From Ideonella sp. A 288 (GTDB lineage: Bacteria; Pseudomonadota; Gammaproteobacteria; Burkholderiales; Burkholderiaceae_C), in NCBI RefSeq assembly GCF_002198735.1, contig NZ_MWLO01000124.1, positions 1 to 60,120 on the forward strand: a stretch of 60,120 nt of DNA, written 5' to 3'. Shown here piece by piece: positions 29,360-37,720 of the stretch (its first letter is position 1; every line of letters begins with the position of its first letter). Position numbers and translations under genes: made by a program. The notes beneath the pieces were generated by a model, which saw only the letters and a list, made by a program, of their open reading frames with translations, was not told the origin of the DNA and ran no database searches.

Positions 29360-32300
29360 ATGAACGCACCGCTGCCCGAATCGATCCGAAAGGCCCTCGA
29401 AAGCGTCACGCTGGACGACAAGTACGCCCTCGACAGTGGCCGCGCCTTCATGAGTGGCATCCAGGCGCTGGTGCGCCTGCCGATGCTGCAGCGCGTGCGC
29501 GATGCGGCGGCCGGGCTCAACACCGCCGGCTTCGTCAGCGGCTACCGCGGCTCGCCGCTGGGCGGTTACGACCAGGCACTGTGGTCGGCCAAGAAGCACC
29601 TGGCGGCGCATCACGTGGTGTTCCAGCCCGGCGTCAACGAGGAACTGGCCGCCACCGCGGTGTGGGGCACCCAGCAGATCGAGTTCGATGCCGCCAACCG
29701 CAAGTACGACGGCGTCTTCGGCCTCTGGTACGGCAAGGGACCGGGGGTGGACCGCTGCTCCGACGTGTTCAAGCACGCCAACCTGGCCGGCACCTCGCCG
29801 CACGGCGGCGTCATCGCGCTGGCCGGCGACGACCACGTGGCCAAGAGCAGCACCGCCGCGCACCAGAGCGACCACATCTTCAAGGCCTGCGGGCTGCCGG
29901 TGTTCTTCCCGAGCAGCGCGCAGGACATCCTCGACCTCGGCCTGCACGCCTTCGCGATGAGCCGCTTCTCGGGCGTGTGGACCTCGATGAAGACCATCCA
30001 GGAGGTGGTCGAGTCGGCCGCCAGCATCGACGTCTCGCCCGACCGGGTGCAGATCGTGCTGCCGACCGATTTCGCGATGCCGCCCGGCGGCGTGCACATC
30101 CGCTGGCCCGACCATGCGCTGGTGCAGGAGGCGCGGCTGTTCGACTTCAAGTGGTACGCCGCGCTGGCCTATGTGCGCGCCAACAAGCTCAACCACAACG
30201 TCATCTCCGGCCCGAACGACCGCTTCGGCATCATCGCCAGCGGCAAGGCCTTCAACGACACCCGCCAGGCGCTGGCCGACCTGGGCCTGGATGACGACAC
30301 CTGCCGGCGCCTGGGCATCCGGCTGCACAAGGTCAACGTGGTGTGGCCGCTGGAGGCCACCATCACGCGCGACTTCGCGCAGGGCCTGCAGGAGATCCTG
30401 GTCGTCGAGGAAAAGCGCCAGGTCATCGAGTACCAGTTGAAGGAAGAGCTGTACAACTGGCGCCCCGACGTGCGCCCGCACGTGCTGGGCAAGTTCGACG
30501 AGCCCGAGGGCAGCGGCACCGGCGGCGAGTGGAGCCAGCCCAACCCCAGCGGCAACTGGCTGCTGCGCGCCAACGCCGACCTCACCCCCGCGCTCATCGG
30601 CCAGGCCATCGCCAAGCGGCTGAAGAAGCTCGGCGTGCCGCAGGACATCTTCGCGCGCATGGACGAGCGCATCTCGGTGATCGAGGCCAAGGAACAGGCC
30701 CTGGCCGCCAGCACCACCGGCGGTGCCGACCGCGCCCCCTGGTTCTGCAGCGGCTGCCCGCACAACACCAGCACCAAGGTGCCCGAGGGTTCGCGCGCGA
30801 TGGCCGGCATCGGCTGCCACTTCATGGCCACCTGGATGGACCGCGCCACCATCGGCTTCACGCAGATGGGCGGCGAAGGCGTGCCCTGGGTCGGCCAGGC
30901 GCCGTTCAGCAAGCGGCCGCACATGTTCGCCAACCTGGGCGACGGCACCTACTACCACTCGGGCTCGCTGGCAGTGCGGCAGAGCATCGCCGCCGGTGTG
31001 AACGTGACCTACAAGATCCTCTACAACGACGCGGTGGCGATGACCGGTGGCCAGCCGGTGGACGGCATCCTGACCGTGCCACAGATGACGCGCGAGCTCG
31101 AGGCCGAGGGCGCCAAGGCCATCGTCATCGTCACCGACGACCCTGACAAGTACAACGCCCGCGTCGGGCTGGCGCCGGGCGTGACGGTGCGACACCGCGA
31201 CGAGCTCGACACCGTGCAGCGCGAACTGCGCGAACTGCCCGGTTGCACCATCCTGATCTACGACCAGACCTGCGCCACCGAAAAGCGCCGCCGCCGCAAG
31301 CGCGGCAAGATGGTCGACCCGGCCAAGCGCGTGGTCATCAACGAGCTGGTGTGCGAAGGCTGCGGCGACTGCTCGGTGCAGAGCAACTGCCTGTCGGTGG
31401 AGCCGCTCGAGACCGAGTTCGGCCGCAAGCGCCGCATCAACCAGAACAGCTGCAACAAGGATTACTCCTGCACCAAGGGCTTCTGCCCGAGCTTCGTCAC
31501 CGTCGAAGGCGGGCAGCTGAAGAAGCCGAAGAAGGAGCGCGCCAAGGCCGATCCGTTCAGCCTGCCGGCGATCCCGCAGCCGTCGCTGCCGCTGGCCGAA
31601 GAGGCCTTCGGCATCGTCGTGGCCGGCGTCGGCGGCACCGGCGTCATCACCATCGGCCAGTTGCTGGGCATGGCCGCTCACCTCGAAGGCAAGGGCGTGG
31701 TCACGCAGGATTCGGCCGGACTGGCGCAGAAGGGCGGCGCCACCTGGAGCCACATCCAGATCGCCAACCGGCCCGAGGCCATCTTCACCACCAAGGTCGA
31801 CACCGCCAAGGCCGACCTGATCATCGCCTGCGACTCGATCGTCGCGGCCGGCAAGGCCACGCTGTCGCTGATGCGCGAGGGCCGCACCTACGTGGCCATG
31901 AACTCGCACGCCACGCCCACCGCCGCCTTCGTCACCAACCCGAACTGGCAGTTCCCGGTGGGCGGCTGCGAGGCTGCGCTGGCCGCGGCGGTGGGCGCCG
32001 GCCGGCTCGGCCTGGTCGATGCCGAGCAGGTGGCCGTGCAACTGCTGGGTGACTCGATCTACGCCAACCCGCTGCTGCTGGGCTACGCCTGGCAGCAGGG
32101 CCGGGTGCCGCTGGGCCAGGCGGCGCTGCTGCGCGCGATCGAACTCAACGGCACGCAGGTCGAGAACAACAAGGCCGCCTTCGAGTGGGGCCGGCGCTGC
32201 GCGCACGACCTGGCGTCGGTGACGGCGCTGTTCCAGGCCGCGCAGGTGATCGAGTTCGTCAAGAAGCCCTCGCTCGACGAGACGATCGCCAGGCGCGTGG

Positions 32301-32920
32301 ACTTCCTCACCGGCTACCAGGACAGCGCCTACGCGGCGCAGTACCAGGCCTTCGTCGAGCGCGTGCGCGCCGCTGAAGCGCCGCTGGGCAAGGGCCACGC
32401 GCTCACCGAGGCGGTGGCGCGCTACCTGTTCAAGCTGATGGCCTACAAGGACGAGTACGAGGTGGCCCGCCTGCACACCGACCCGGCCTTCACGCAGAAG
32501 ATCGAGGGCATGTTCGAGGGCGACTTCAAGCTGGTGCACCACCTGGCGCCGCCGCTGTTCGCCAAGACCAACGACAAGGGCGAACTGGTCAAGCGCCCCT
32601 ACGGCCCGTGGATGCGCAGTGCCTTCGGCCTGCTGGCGCGCCTGAAGGGCCTGCGCGGCGGTGCCTTCGACGTCTTCGGTCGCACCGAGGAGCGCCGCAC
32701 CGAGCGTGCGCTGATCGGCGAATACCGCGCCTGCATCGAGGAACTGCTGCGCACGCTGTCGGCCTGCAACCTGGCCGCCGCCGCCGAGATCGCGCGCCTG
32801 CCCGAGGAGATCCGCGGCTTCGGCCACGTCAAGGCTCGGCACCTGGCCGCTGCGCGGCTCAAGTGGGAGCGGCTGATGGCGCAGTGGCGCCAGCCGGCCG
32901 CGGCGCGCCAGGCGGCCTGA
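29360..32920 (+). CDS. Indolepyruvate ferredoxin oxidoreductase, fused single-chain type
   Basis: 1186 aa from MNAPLPESIRKALESV, with a GGAG site 11 nt upstream. Domain order: pyruvate-oxidoreductase-like N-terminal domain; TPP-binding domain starting at FCSGCPHNTSTKVPEG (about 462); a Cys-rich segment CEGCGDCSVQSNC (about 668) and CNKDYSCTKGFCPSF (about 698); then the gamma domain with GVGGTGVITIGQLLGMAAH (about 757); and a C-terminal DUF6537-like region. It oxidatively decarboxylates arylpyruvates to acyl-CoA in amino acid catabolism. Archaeal enzymes use separate IorA and IorB, which are fused here. The gene is divergent from an Lrp regulator, its likely controller. Confidence 0.93.
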   Translation: MNAPLPESIRKALESVTLDDKYALDSGRAFMSGIQALVRLPMLQRVRDAAAGLNTAGFVSGYRGSPLGGYDQALWSAKKHLAAHHVVFQPGVNEELAATAVWGTQQIEFDAANRKYDGVFGLWYGKGPGVDRCSDVFKHANLAGTSPHGGVIALAGDDHVAKSSTAAHQSDHIFKACGLPVFFPSSAQDILDLGLHAFAMSRFSGVWTSMKTIQEVVESAASIDVSPDRVQIVLPTDFAMPPGGVHIRWPDHALVQEARLFDFKWYAALAYVRANKLNHNVISGPNDRFGIIASGKAFNDTRQALADLGLDDDTCRRLGIRLHKVNVVWPLEATITRDFAQGLQEILVVEEKRQVIEYQLKEELYNWRPDVRPHVLGKFDEPEGSGTGGEWSQPNPSGNWLLRANADLTPALIGQAIAKRLKKLGVPQDIFARMDERISVIEAKEQALAASTTGGADRAPWFCSGCPHNTSTKVPEGSRAMAGIGCHFMATWMDRATIGFTQMGGEGVPWVGQAPFSKRPHMFANLGDGTYYHSGSLAVRQSIAAGVNVTYKILYNDAVAMTGGQPVDGILTVPQMTRELEAEGAKAIVIVTDDPDKYNARVGLAPGVTVRHRDELDTVQRELRELPGCTILIYDQTCATEKRRRRKRGKMVDPAKRVVINELVCEGCGDCSVQSNCLSVEPLETEFGRKRRINQNSCNKDYSCTKGFCPSFVTVEGGQLKKPKKERAKADPFSLPAIPQPSLPLAEEAFGIVVAGVGGTGVITIGQLLGMAAHLEGKGVVTQDSAGLAQKGGATWSHIQIANRPEAIFTTKVDTAKADLIIACDSIVAAGKATLSLMREGRTYVAMNSHATPTAAFVTNPNWQFPVGGCEAALAAAVGAGRLGLVDAEQVAVQLLGDSIYANPLLLGYAWQQGRVPLGQAALLRAIELNGTQVENNKAAFEWGRRCAHDLASVTALFQAAQVIEFVKKPSLDETIARRVDFLTGYQDSAYAAQYQAFVERVRAAEAPLGKGHALTEAVARYLFKLMAYKDEYEVARLHTDPAFTQKIEGMFEGDFKLVHHLAPPLFAKTNDKGELVKRPYGPWMRSAFGLLARLKGLRGGAFDVFGRTEERRTERALIGEYRACIEELLRTLSACNLAAAAEIARLPEEIRGFGHVKARHLAAARLKWERLMAQWRQPAAARQAA

Positions 32921-32976
32921 CCGGCGCGCACCGCAGCCGCTGCGGCCCGTGCCATGCCGTCGCACCGGGTGATCCG

Positions 32977-33882
32977 TTGAGCGCCACGCCGCCCTGGCAT
33001 GCCATTGCCGAGGCCACCCGGCGCGAGGTGCCCCGCGTGCCGTTCCGCGTACTCGACGACGGACCACACGGGCGGCGATCGCTCGAGGCCGGCTCGATCG
33101 CCAGTGCCCACCTCGGCGCGCTGGCGCGCTGGCCCGAGGCCCTGCGCGTCGACGACTCCGGCGTCACACTCACCGTGGCCACCGGCGAACGCAACGCGTT
33201 CTTCGCGCAGGCCAATGCCGCGCTGCACGCGGACGGGCTGGTCGTCGGCTGGCGCGACGAAACCTACCCGGTGCTGGCCCTGGCCACACAGGAACTGCTG
33301 GCCACCTTCGAGCGCGCGGCCTCGCGCTTCTGGGGCACGATCACCTTCGGCGCGCACTGCAATGGCTGTGTCGTCGGCGCCGACGGCCGCCCGCAGCGGC
33401 TGTGGATCGCCCGCCGTTCCTTCAGCAAGCCCACCGACCCCGGCCTGCTCGACAACCTGATCGGCGGCGGCGTGCCCCACGGCCAGAGCCCCGCCCAGGC
33501 GGTGGTGCGCGAAGGCTGGGAGGAGGCCGGGCTGATGCCGACCCAGATGCGCGGCATCCGCCCCGGCCGGGTGGTGCGCGTGGCGCGCGACATCCCGGAA
33601 GGCTTGCAGATCGAATGGCTCAGCGTCTACGACCTGGCCCTGCCCGCCGGATTGCGCCCCTGCAACCAGGACGGCGAGGTCGCCGAGCTGATGTGCCTGA
33701 CACTGGACGAGGCCCTGGCCCACGCAGCCGGCACGGGCATGACGGTGGATGCCTCGCTGGCGACGCTGGACTTCGCGCTGCGGCACCGCCTGCTGCCGCC
33801 GGCGCGCCACGACACGCTGGCGGCGCTCTCAGCCGGGCTCTGGCTCGGCGACGCCGACCTGGCCAGCGTTCAATTCGACTGA
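32977..33882 (+). CDS. NUDIX hydrolase with N-terminal DUF4743-like domain (TTG start)
   Basis: 301 aa from TTG at 32977. Residues 1-120 resemble the DUF4743 domain found ahead of NUDIX domains in thiamine-pyrophosphokinase-related proteins. The Nudix box spans 164-186, ending VVREGWEEAGL with Arg178, Glu179, Glu182, Glu183 and Gly185. The first consensus Glu is Gln170. The three metal-binding glutamates are present, so activity is plausible; a nucleoside-diphosphate substrate such as an oxidised thiamine diphosphate is possible. It lies 56 nt after the oxidoreductase, a TPP enzyme, so a thiamine link is attractive but unproven. Confidence 0.85.
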   Translation: MSATPPWHAIAEATRREVPRVPFRVLDDGPHGRRSLEAGSIASAHLGALARWPEALRVDDSGVTLTVATGERNAFFAQANAALHADGLVVGWRDETYPVLALATQELLATFERAASRFWGTITFGAHCNGCVVGADGRPQRLWIARRSFSKPTDPGLLDNLIGGGVPHGQSPAQAVVREGWEEAGLMPTQMRGIRPGRVVRVARDIPEGLQIEWLSVYDLALPAGLRPCNQDGEVAELMCLTLDEALAHAAGTGMTVDASLATLDFALRHRLLPPARHDTLAALSAGLWLGDADLASVQFD

Positions 33883-33939
33883 AGCGCCCCGACAACCCCG
33901 CTGAACCCGCAGGCTCCCGAGGGCGGCACACTCCGCCCC

Positions 33940-34494
33940 ATGACGTCCGCCGCCTCGACCACCCCCACCACGCGTTACAGCGGCCTGGCCATCGGCCTGC
34001 ACTGGTTGCTGGCGCTGATGATCGTCGGATCCTTCAGCCTCGGCGTGTACATGCACGAGCTGCCGATGACGCCCACGCGGCTGAAGCTCTACAACTATCA
34101 CAAGTGGGCCGGCGTCACGATCCTGGCCCTGTCGGCGCTGCGCCTGCTGTGGCGCCTGACGCACAAGCCGCCACCCGACGTGCCGATGCCGGCCTGGCAG
34201 GCCACCGTGGCGCACGCCACCCACCTGGCGCTGTATGGGCTGTTCTTCGCCGTGCCGCTGGTCGGCTGGGCCTACAGTTCGGCGGCCGGCTTCCCGATCG
34301 TCTGGTTCGGCGTGCTGCCGCTGCCCGACTTCGTGCCCGTGGACAAGGCGCTGGCCGAAGCGCTCAAGCCCTGGCACGAGCGCCTGGCCATGCTGATGGC
34401 CGTGCTCGTCATCGGCCACGTGGCCGCCGCGATCAAGCACCAGTTCATCGACCGCGACGGCCTGATGGACCGCATGCGGCCCGGCCGCGGCTGA
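33940..34494 (+). CDS. Cytochrome b561 family protein
   Basis: 184 aa with four membrane helices (about 19-39, 55-72, 93-115, 148-168). Histidines in or near helices that can ligate two b hemes are His21, His54, His92 or His95 and His160. It is a Ni-hydrogenase/cytochrome b561-type quinol oxidase fold. The following two genes encode YceI proteins, matching the Escherichia coli yceJ-yceI pair, which supports a role in periplasmic redox or isoprenoid-quinone chemistry. Confidence 0.92.
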   Translation: MTSAASTTPTTRYSGLAIGLHWLLALMIVGSFSLGVYMHELPMTPTRLKLYNYHKWAGVTILALSALRLLWRLTHKPPPDVPMPAWQATVAHATHLALYGLFFAVPLVGWAYSSAAGFPIVWFGVLPLPDFVPVDKALAEALKPWHERLAMLMAVLVIGHVAAAIKHQFIDRDGLMDRMRPGRG

Positions 34495-34586
34495 CGCGGC
34501 CGCTGTCGTTCCGCGCGCACCCCTGCCGGCATCCTCCGTTTCGATTCAATCGTTTCCTCCACCCACTGCAACCCAAAAGGCCCTCC

Positions 34587-35156
34587 ATGATCCGCAGCTG
34601 TCTCCTTGCCACCGCCCTTGCCGCCGCCGCCCTCGGCGCCCAGGCCCAGAGCGCCACCTACGCCATCGACCCGACGCACACCTTCGTCACCTTCGAGGCC
34701 ACCCACTTCGGCACCTCCACCAACCGTGGCCGCTTCGACAAGAAGGAAGGCACGGTGCAGTTCGACCGCGCGGGCAAGTCCGGCAAGGTCGACATCACCA
34801 TCGAGGCCGGCTCGATCAACACCGGTGTGGAACCGTTCAACAAGCACCTGCAGAGCAAGGACTTCTTCAACGCCACCGAATTCCCGACCATCAAGTTCGT
34901 CGGCGACAAGCTCACCTTCGACGGCGACAAGGTCACCGAGGTCGCGGGCCAGCTCACGCTGCTGGGCAAGACCCTGCCGGTCACGCTCAAGTCGAAGCAG
35001 TTCAACTGCTACCAGAACCCGATGCTCAAGCGCGAGGTCTGTGGCGGCGACTTCGAGACCACGATCCAGCGCAGCCAGTGGGGCATGACCTACGGCTTGC
35101 CCGGCATCCCCGACAACGTGCGCCTGGTCATCCAGGTCGAGGCCGCCAAGCAGTGA
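34587..35156 (+). CDS. YceI family periplasmic protein 1
   Basis: 189 aa with a signal peptide (MIRSCLLATALAAAALGAQA, cleavage near residue 20). The lipocalin-like YceI domain begins ATYAIDPTHTFVTFEATHFG. A Cys pair in NCYQNP and REVCGG is likely disulphide-bonded in the periplasm. YceI barrels bind polyisoprenoids. It is 92 nt behind cytochrome b561, with AGG upstream of the ATG. Its stop overlaps the start of a second YceI gene by one nucleotide. Confidence 0.93.
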   Translation: MIRSCLLATALAAAALGAQAQSATYAIDPTHTFVTFEATHFGTSTNRGRFDKKEGTVQFDRAGKSGKVDITIEAGSINTGVEPFNKHLQSKDFFNATEFPTIKFVGDKLTFDGDKVTEVAGQLTLLGKTLPVTLKSKQFNCYQNPMLKREVCGGDFETTIQRSQWGMTYGLPGIPDNVRLVIQVEAAKQ

Positions 35157-35755
35157 TGCCGAAGGGCGGTCACCGCCTCGCGGCGGCCGCCTGCACGATT
35201 GCATGCGGGGTCTGCATCGGCGCAGCCGCGCAGCCCCGCCACTACACGCTCGACCCGAGCCACAGCTTCGCCACCTTCGAGGTGCTGCACTTCGAGGCGT
35301 CGACGATCCGCGGCCGCTTCGGCCCGCTCAGCGGTGAGGTGATGCTCGACCCCGGCGCGCGCCGAGGCCGGGTCCAGGTGCTCATCGACACCGCCGCCGT
35401 CAGCACCGGGCTGCCGGTGTTCGATGCCCGGCTGCGCGAGCCCGACATGCTCTCGACCGCGACCCATCCGCAGGCCAGTTTCGTCGCCGAGGGTTTCAGC
35501 TTCGACGCCCAGGGCGCGGTCACCGCGGTGCGCGGCGAATTCTTCCTGCGCGGCCACGGCGAAGCCCTGACGTTGACGGCGCGCCGCTTCCGCTGCTACA
35601 CCAGCCCGCTGTTCCGGCGCGAGGTGTGCGGCGGCGACTTCGAAGCCACCTTCCCACGCAGTGCCTTCGGCATCACCCACAGCCTGCCCTTCGTCGGCGA
35701 CATGGTTCGCCTGACGGTGCAGGTGGAGGCCATACACCAGCCCGCAGAACGATGA
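35156..35755 (+). CDS. YceI family periplasmic protein 2 (tandem paralogue)
   Basis: 199 aa. The start ATG shares its A with the preceding TGA stop (TGATG), so it is translated by coupling. It has an N-terminal hydrophobic segment (AAAACTIACGVCIGAAA) likely to be a signal peptide. The YceI domain (HYTLDPSHSFATFEVLHF) has the same Cys-flanked segment as its neighbour (CYTSPLFRREVCGGDFEATF). The two proteins are clear but diverged paralogues, which suggests different ligands. Confidence 0.9.
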   Translation: MPKGGHRLAAAACTIACGVCIGAAAQPRHYTLDPSHSFATFEVLHFEASTIRGRFGPLSGEVMLDPGARRGRVQVLIDTAAVSTGLPVFDARLREPDMLSTATHPQASFVAEGFSFDAQGAVTAVRGEFFLRGHGEALTLTARRFRCYTSPLFRREVCGGDFEATFPRSAFGITHSLPFVGDMVRLTVQVEAIHQPAER

Positions 35756-35797
35756 CCGGGCAGGGTCTTGACAGGGACCATGGCAGGGATCGCCCCA

Positions 35798-35826
35798 TTG
35801 CCAAAGGCCGGGCGGGTTTCGATAGT
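35798..35826 (+). promoter_or_regulatory. Candidate promoter of the TRAP transporter operon
   Basis: TTGCCA (35798-35803, five of six) and GATAGT (35821-35826, four of six) are separated by 17 nt. Transcription would start near 35833, about 50 nt before the dctP ATG. A perfect TTGACA at 35768-35773 has no -10 at the right distance. Confidence 0.5.
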
Positions 35827-35883
35827 TGCGCATCCCCGGCCTGTGGAGGTCGCGGACAACCATCGACGAACCTGGAGACCCCC

Positions 35884-37011
35884 ATGTCCGAGCAAGACAA
35901 GTCTGGCGCGCCGCGCCGTCGTTTTCTCCAGCGGGCCGCGGCAGGCACCGCTGCCGCCGGCGCCTTGGCCGTTCCGGCGGTGTCACGGGCCCAGACCGTG
36001 GCCTTGCGCTTCCAGAGCACCTGGCCGTCCAAGGACATCTTCCACGAGTACGCCTCCGACTTCGCCAAGAAGGTCAACGACATGGCCGGCGGGCGCCTGA
36101 AGATCGAGGTGCTGCCCGCGGGTTCGGTGGTGCCGGCCTTCCAACTGCTCGACGCGGTGAACAAGGGCACGCTCGACGGCGGCCACGGTGTCGTCGCCTA
36201 CCACTACGGCAAGAACACCGCGCTGGCGCTGTGGGGCTCGGGCCCGGCCTATGGCATGGACCCCAACATGGTGCTGTCCTGGCACTACTACGGCGGCGGC
36301 AAGGCGCTGCTCGACGAGATCTACAAGAGCCTGAACATGGACGTGGTGTCGTACCTCTACGGCCCCATGCCGACGCAACCGCTGGGCTGGTTCAAGAAGC
36401 CGGTGGCCAAGGTCGAGGACATGAAGGGCCTGAAGTTCCGCACCGTGGGCCTGGCGGTCGACGTGTTCAAGGAACTGGGCACCGCCGTGAACCCGCTGCC
36501 CGGCGGCGAGATCGTGCCCGCCCTCGACCGCGGCCTGATCGACGCGGCCGAGTTCAACAATGCCTCCAGCGACCGCCTGCTGGGCTTCCCCGACGTGGTG
36601 AAGAACTGCATGCTGCAGAGCTTCCACCAGAGCGGCGAGCAGTTCGAGATCCTCTTCAACAAGGGCAAGTACGACGGCCTGCCGGCCGAGCTGAAGTCCA
36701 TCATCGACTACGCGGTGCAGGCCTCCAGCGCCGACATGAGCTGGAAGGCCATCCAGCGCAACAGCCAGGACTACATCGAGCTGAAGAAGGCCAAGATCAA
36801 CTTCTACAAGACGCCCGACGCCATCCTGCGCGCGCAGTTGGCGGCCTGGGACAAGGTGATCAACGCCAAGGCTGGCGAGAACGCACTGTTCAAGAGGGTG
36901 CTCGAATCGCAGAAGGCCTACGCCGAGCGCGCCGGCCAGTGGCAGAACGACTACACCGTCGACTTCAAGATGGCCTGGAACCACTACTTCCGGTCCGGCA
37001 AGAAGGCCTGA
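35884..37011 (+). CDS. TRAP transporter solute-binding protein (DctP family, Tat signal)
   Basis: 375 aa. The N-terminus carries a twin-arginine motif RRRFLQ (11-16), a hydrophobic Ala-rich core and a likely cleavage site after AVSRA. The mature protein is DctP-like (FQSTWPSKDIFHEYASDF; GLKFRTVGLAVDVFKELG; FNNASSDRLLGFPDV). The Arg in KFRTVG is the usual carboxylate-binding residue of TRAP SBPs, so an organic acid ligand is expected. The DctP7/mannitol-chloroaromatic type is closest by impression; the exact substrate cannot be read. GGAGA precedes the ATG. A terminator separates it from the permease genes. Confidence 0.93.
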   Translation: MSEQDKSGAPRRRFLQRAAAGTAAAGALAVPAVSRAQTVALRFQSTWPSKDIFHEYASDFAKKVNDMAGGRLKIEVLPAGSVVPAFQLLDAVNKGTLDGGHGVVAYHYGKNTALALWGSGPAYGMDPNMVLSWHYYGGGKALLDEIYKSLNMDVVSYLYGPMPTQPLGWFKKPVAKVEDMKGLKFRTVGLAVDVFKELGTAVNPLPGGEIVPALDRGLIDAAEFNNASSDRLLGFPDVVKNCMLQSFHQSGEQFEILFNKGKYDGLPAELKSIIDYAVQASSADMSWKAIQRNSQDYIELKKAKINFYKTPDAILRAQLAAWDKVINAKAGENALFKRVLESQKAYAERAGQWQNDYTVDFKMAWNHYFRSGKKA

Positions 37012-37028
37012 TCCGCCGAGCCCTGCGC

Positions 37029-37065
37029 GGGCCACCGCCTCCCCCGAGGCCGGTGGCCCTTTTTT
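37029..37065 (+). terminator. Intra-operon terminator between TRAP SBP and permease genes
   Basis: A perfect 9-bp stem GGGCCACCG (37029-37037) with CGGTGGCCC (37051-37059) is followed at once by six T. It lies 17 nt after the dctP stop and 35 nt before dctQ on the same strand. It should let most transcripts end after the binding protein and only some continue into the permease. Confidence 0.88.
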
Positions 37066-37099
37066 CGATCGAACCCAACAAACCGACAAGGACGCCGCG

Positions 37100-37720
37100 A
37101 TGCAACGCCTGCTGCTGCTGGTGGACCGGGTGTCGACATGGCTGGGGCAGCTGTTCGCCTGGCTCATCGTCGCACTGACGCTGATGATCAGCTGGGAGGT
37201 GTTCTCCCGCTACGTGCTGAACAACCCGCACGACTGGGCGCTGGACGCCCAGATCATGATGTACGGCACGCTGTTCATGATGGCCGGCGCCTACACGCTG
37301 AGCAAGAACGGCCATGTGCGCGGCGACGTGCTTTACGGCTTCTTCATGCCGCGCACGCAGGCCACGCTCGACCTCATCCTGTACTTCCTGTTCTTCCTGC
37401 CGGGGGTGTTCGCCCTCACCTGGGCCGGCTGGAACTTCGCCAGCGAATCGGCCGCCATCCGCGAAAGCACCTTCTCGGCCACGCCGCTGCCGGTGTACCC
37501 GTTCAAGTTCGGCATCCCGCTGGCCGGCGGCATGCTGCTGCTGCAGGGCATCGTCGAGATCGTGCGCTGCGTGCAGTGCATCCGTGACGGTGAATGGCCG
37601 TCGCGCGAGCAGGACGTGGAAGAGGTCGACCTCGACAAGCTCAAGGCCATGGTGCACGTGAAGGACGAGGACATCTACGGACTCGACAAGTACGTGACGC
37701 CGCCGAAGGGGTCGACATGA
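37100..37720 (+). CDS. TRAP transporter small permease subunit (DctQ family)
   Basis: 206 aa with four hydrophobic helices (about residues 17-36, 50-68, 90-108, 133-153) and the family motif ISWEVFSRYVLNNPHDWALD after helix 1. A charged cytoplasmic tail ends KYVTPPKGST. DctQ pairs with DctM in the inner membrane for Na+-driven uptake. AAGGA precedes the ATG. Its stop overlaps the dctM start (ATGA). Confidence 0.93.
   Translation: MQRLLLLVDRVSTWLGQLFAWLIVALTLMISWEVFSRYVLNNPHDWALDAQIMMYGTLFMMAGAYTLSKNGHVRGDVLYGFFMPRTQATLDLILYFLFFLPGVFALTWAGWNFASESAAIRESTFSATPLPVYPFKFGIPLAGGMLLLQGIVEIVRCVQCIRDGEWPSREQDVEEVDLDKLKAMVHVKDEDIYGLDKYVTPPKGST

Noticed and set aside
29324-33067. A 1247-codon open frame on the minus strand opposite the indolepyruvate oxidoreductase
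   Set aside because: Mirror frame of a clearly conserved enzyme. Composition is repetitive Ala/Gly/His/Arg and no start signal or motif is present.
35768-35797. Perfect TTGACA upstream of dctP as the TRAP promoter
   Set aside because: The correctly spaced position reads CGCCCC. The TTGCCA/GATAGT pair at 35798-35826 is better.
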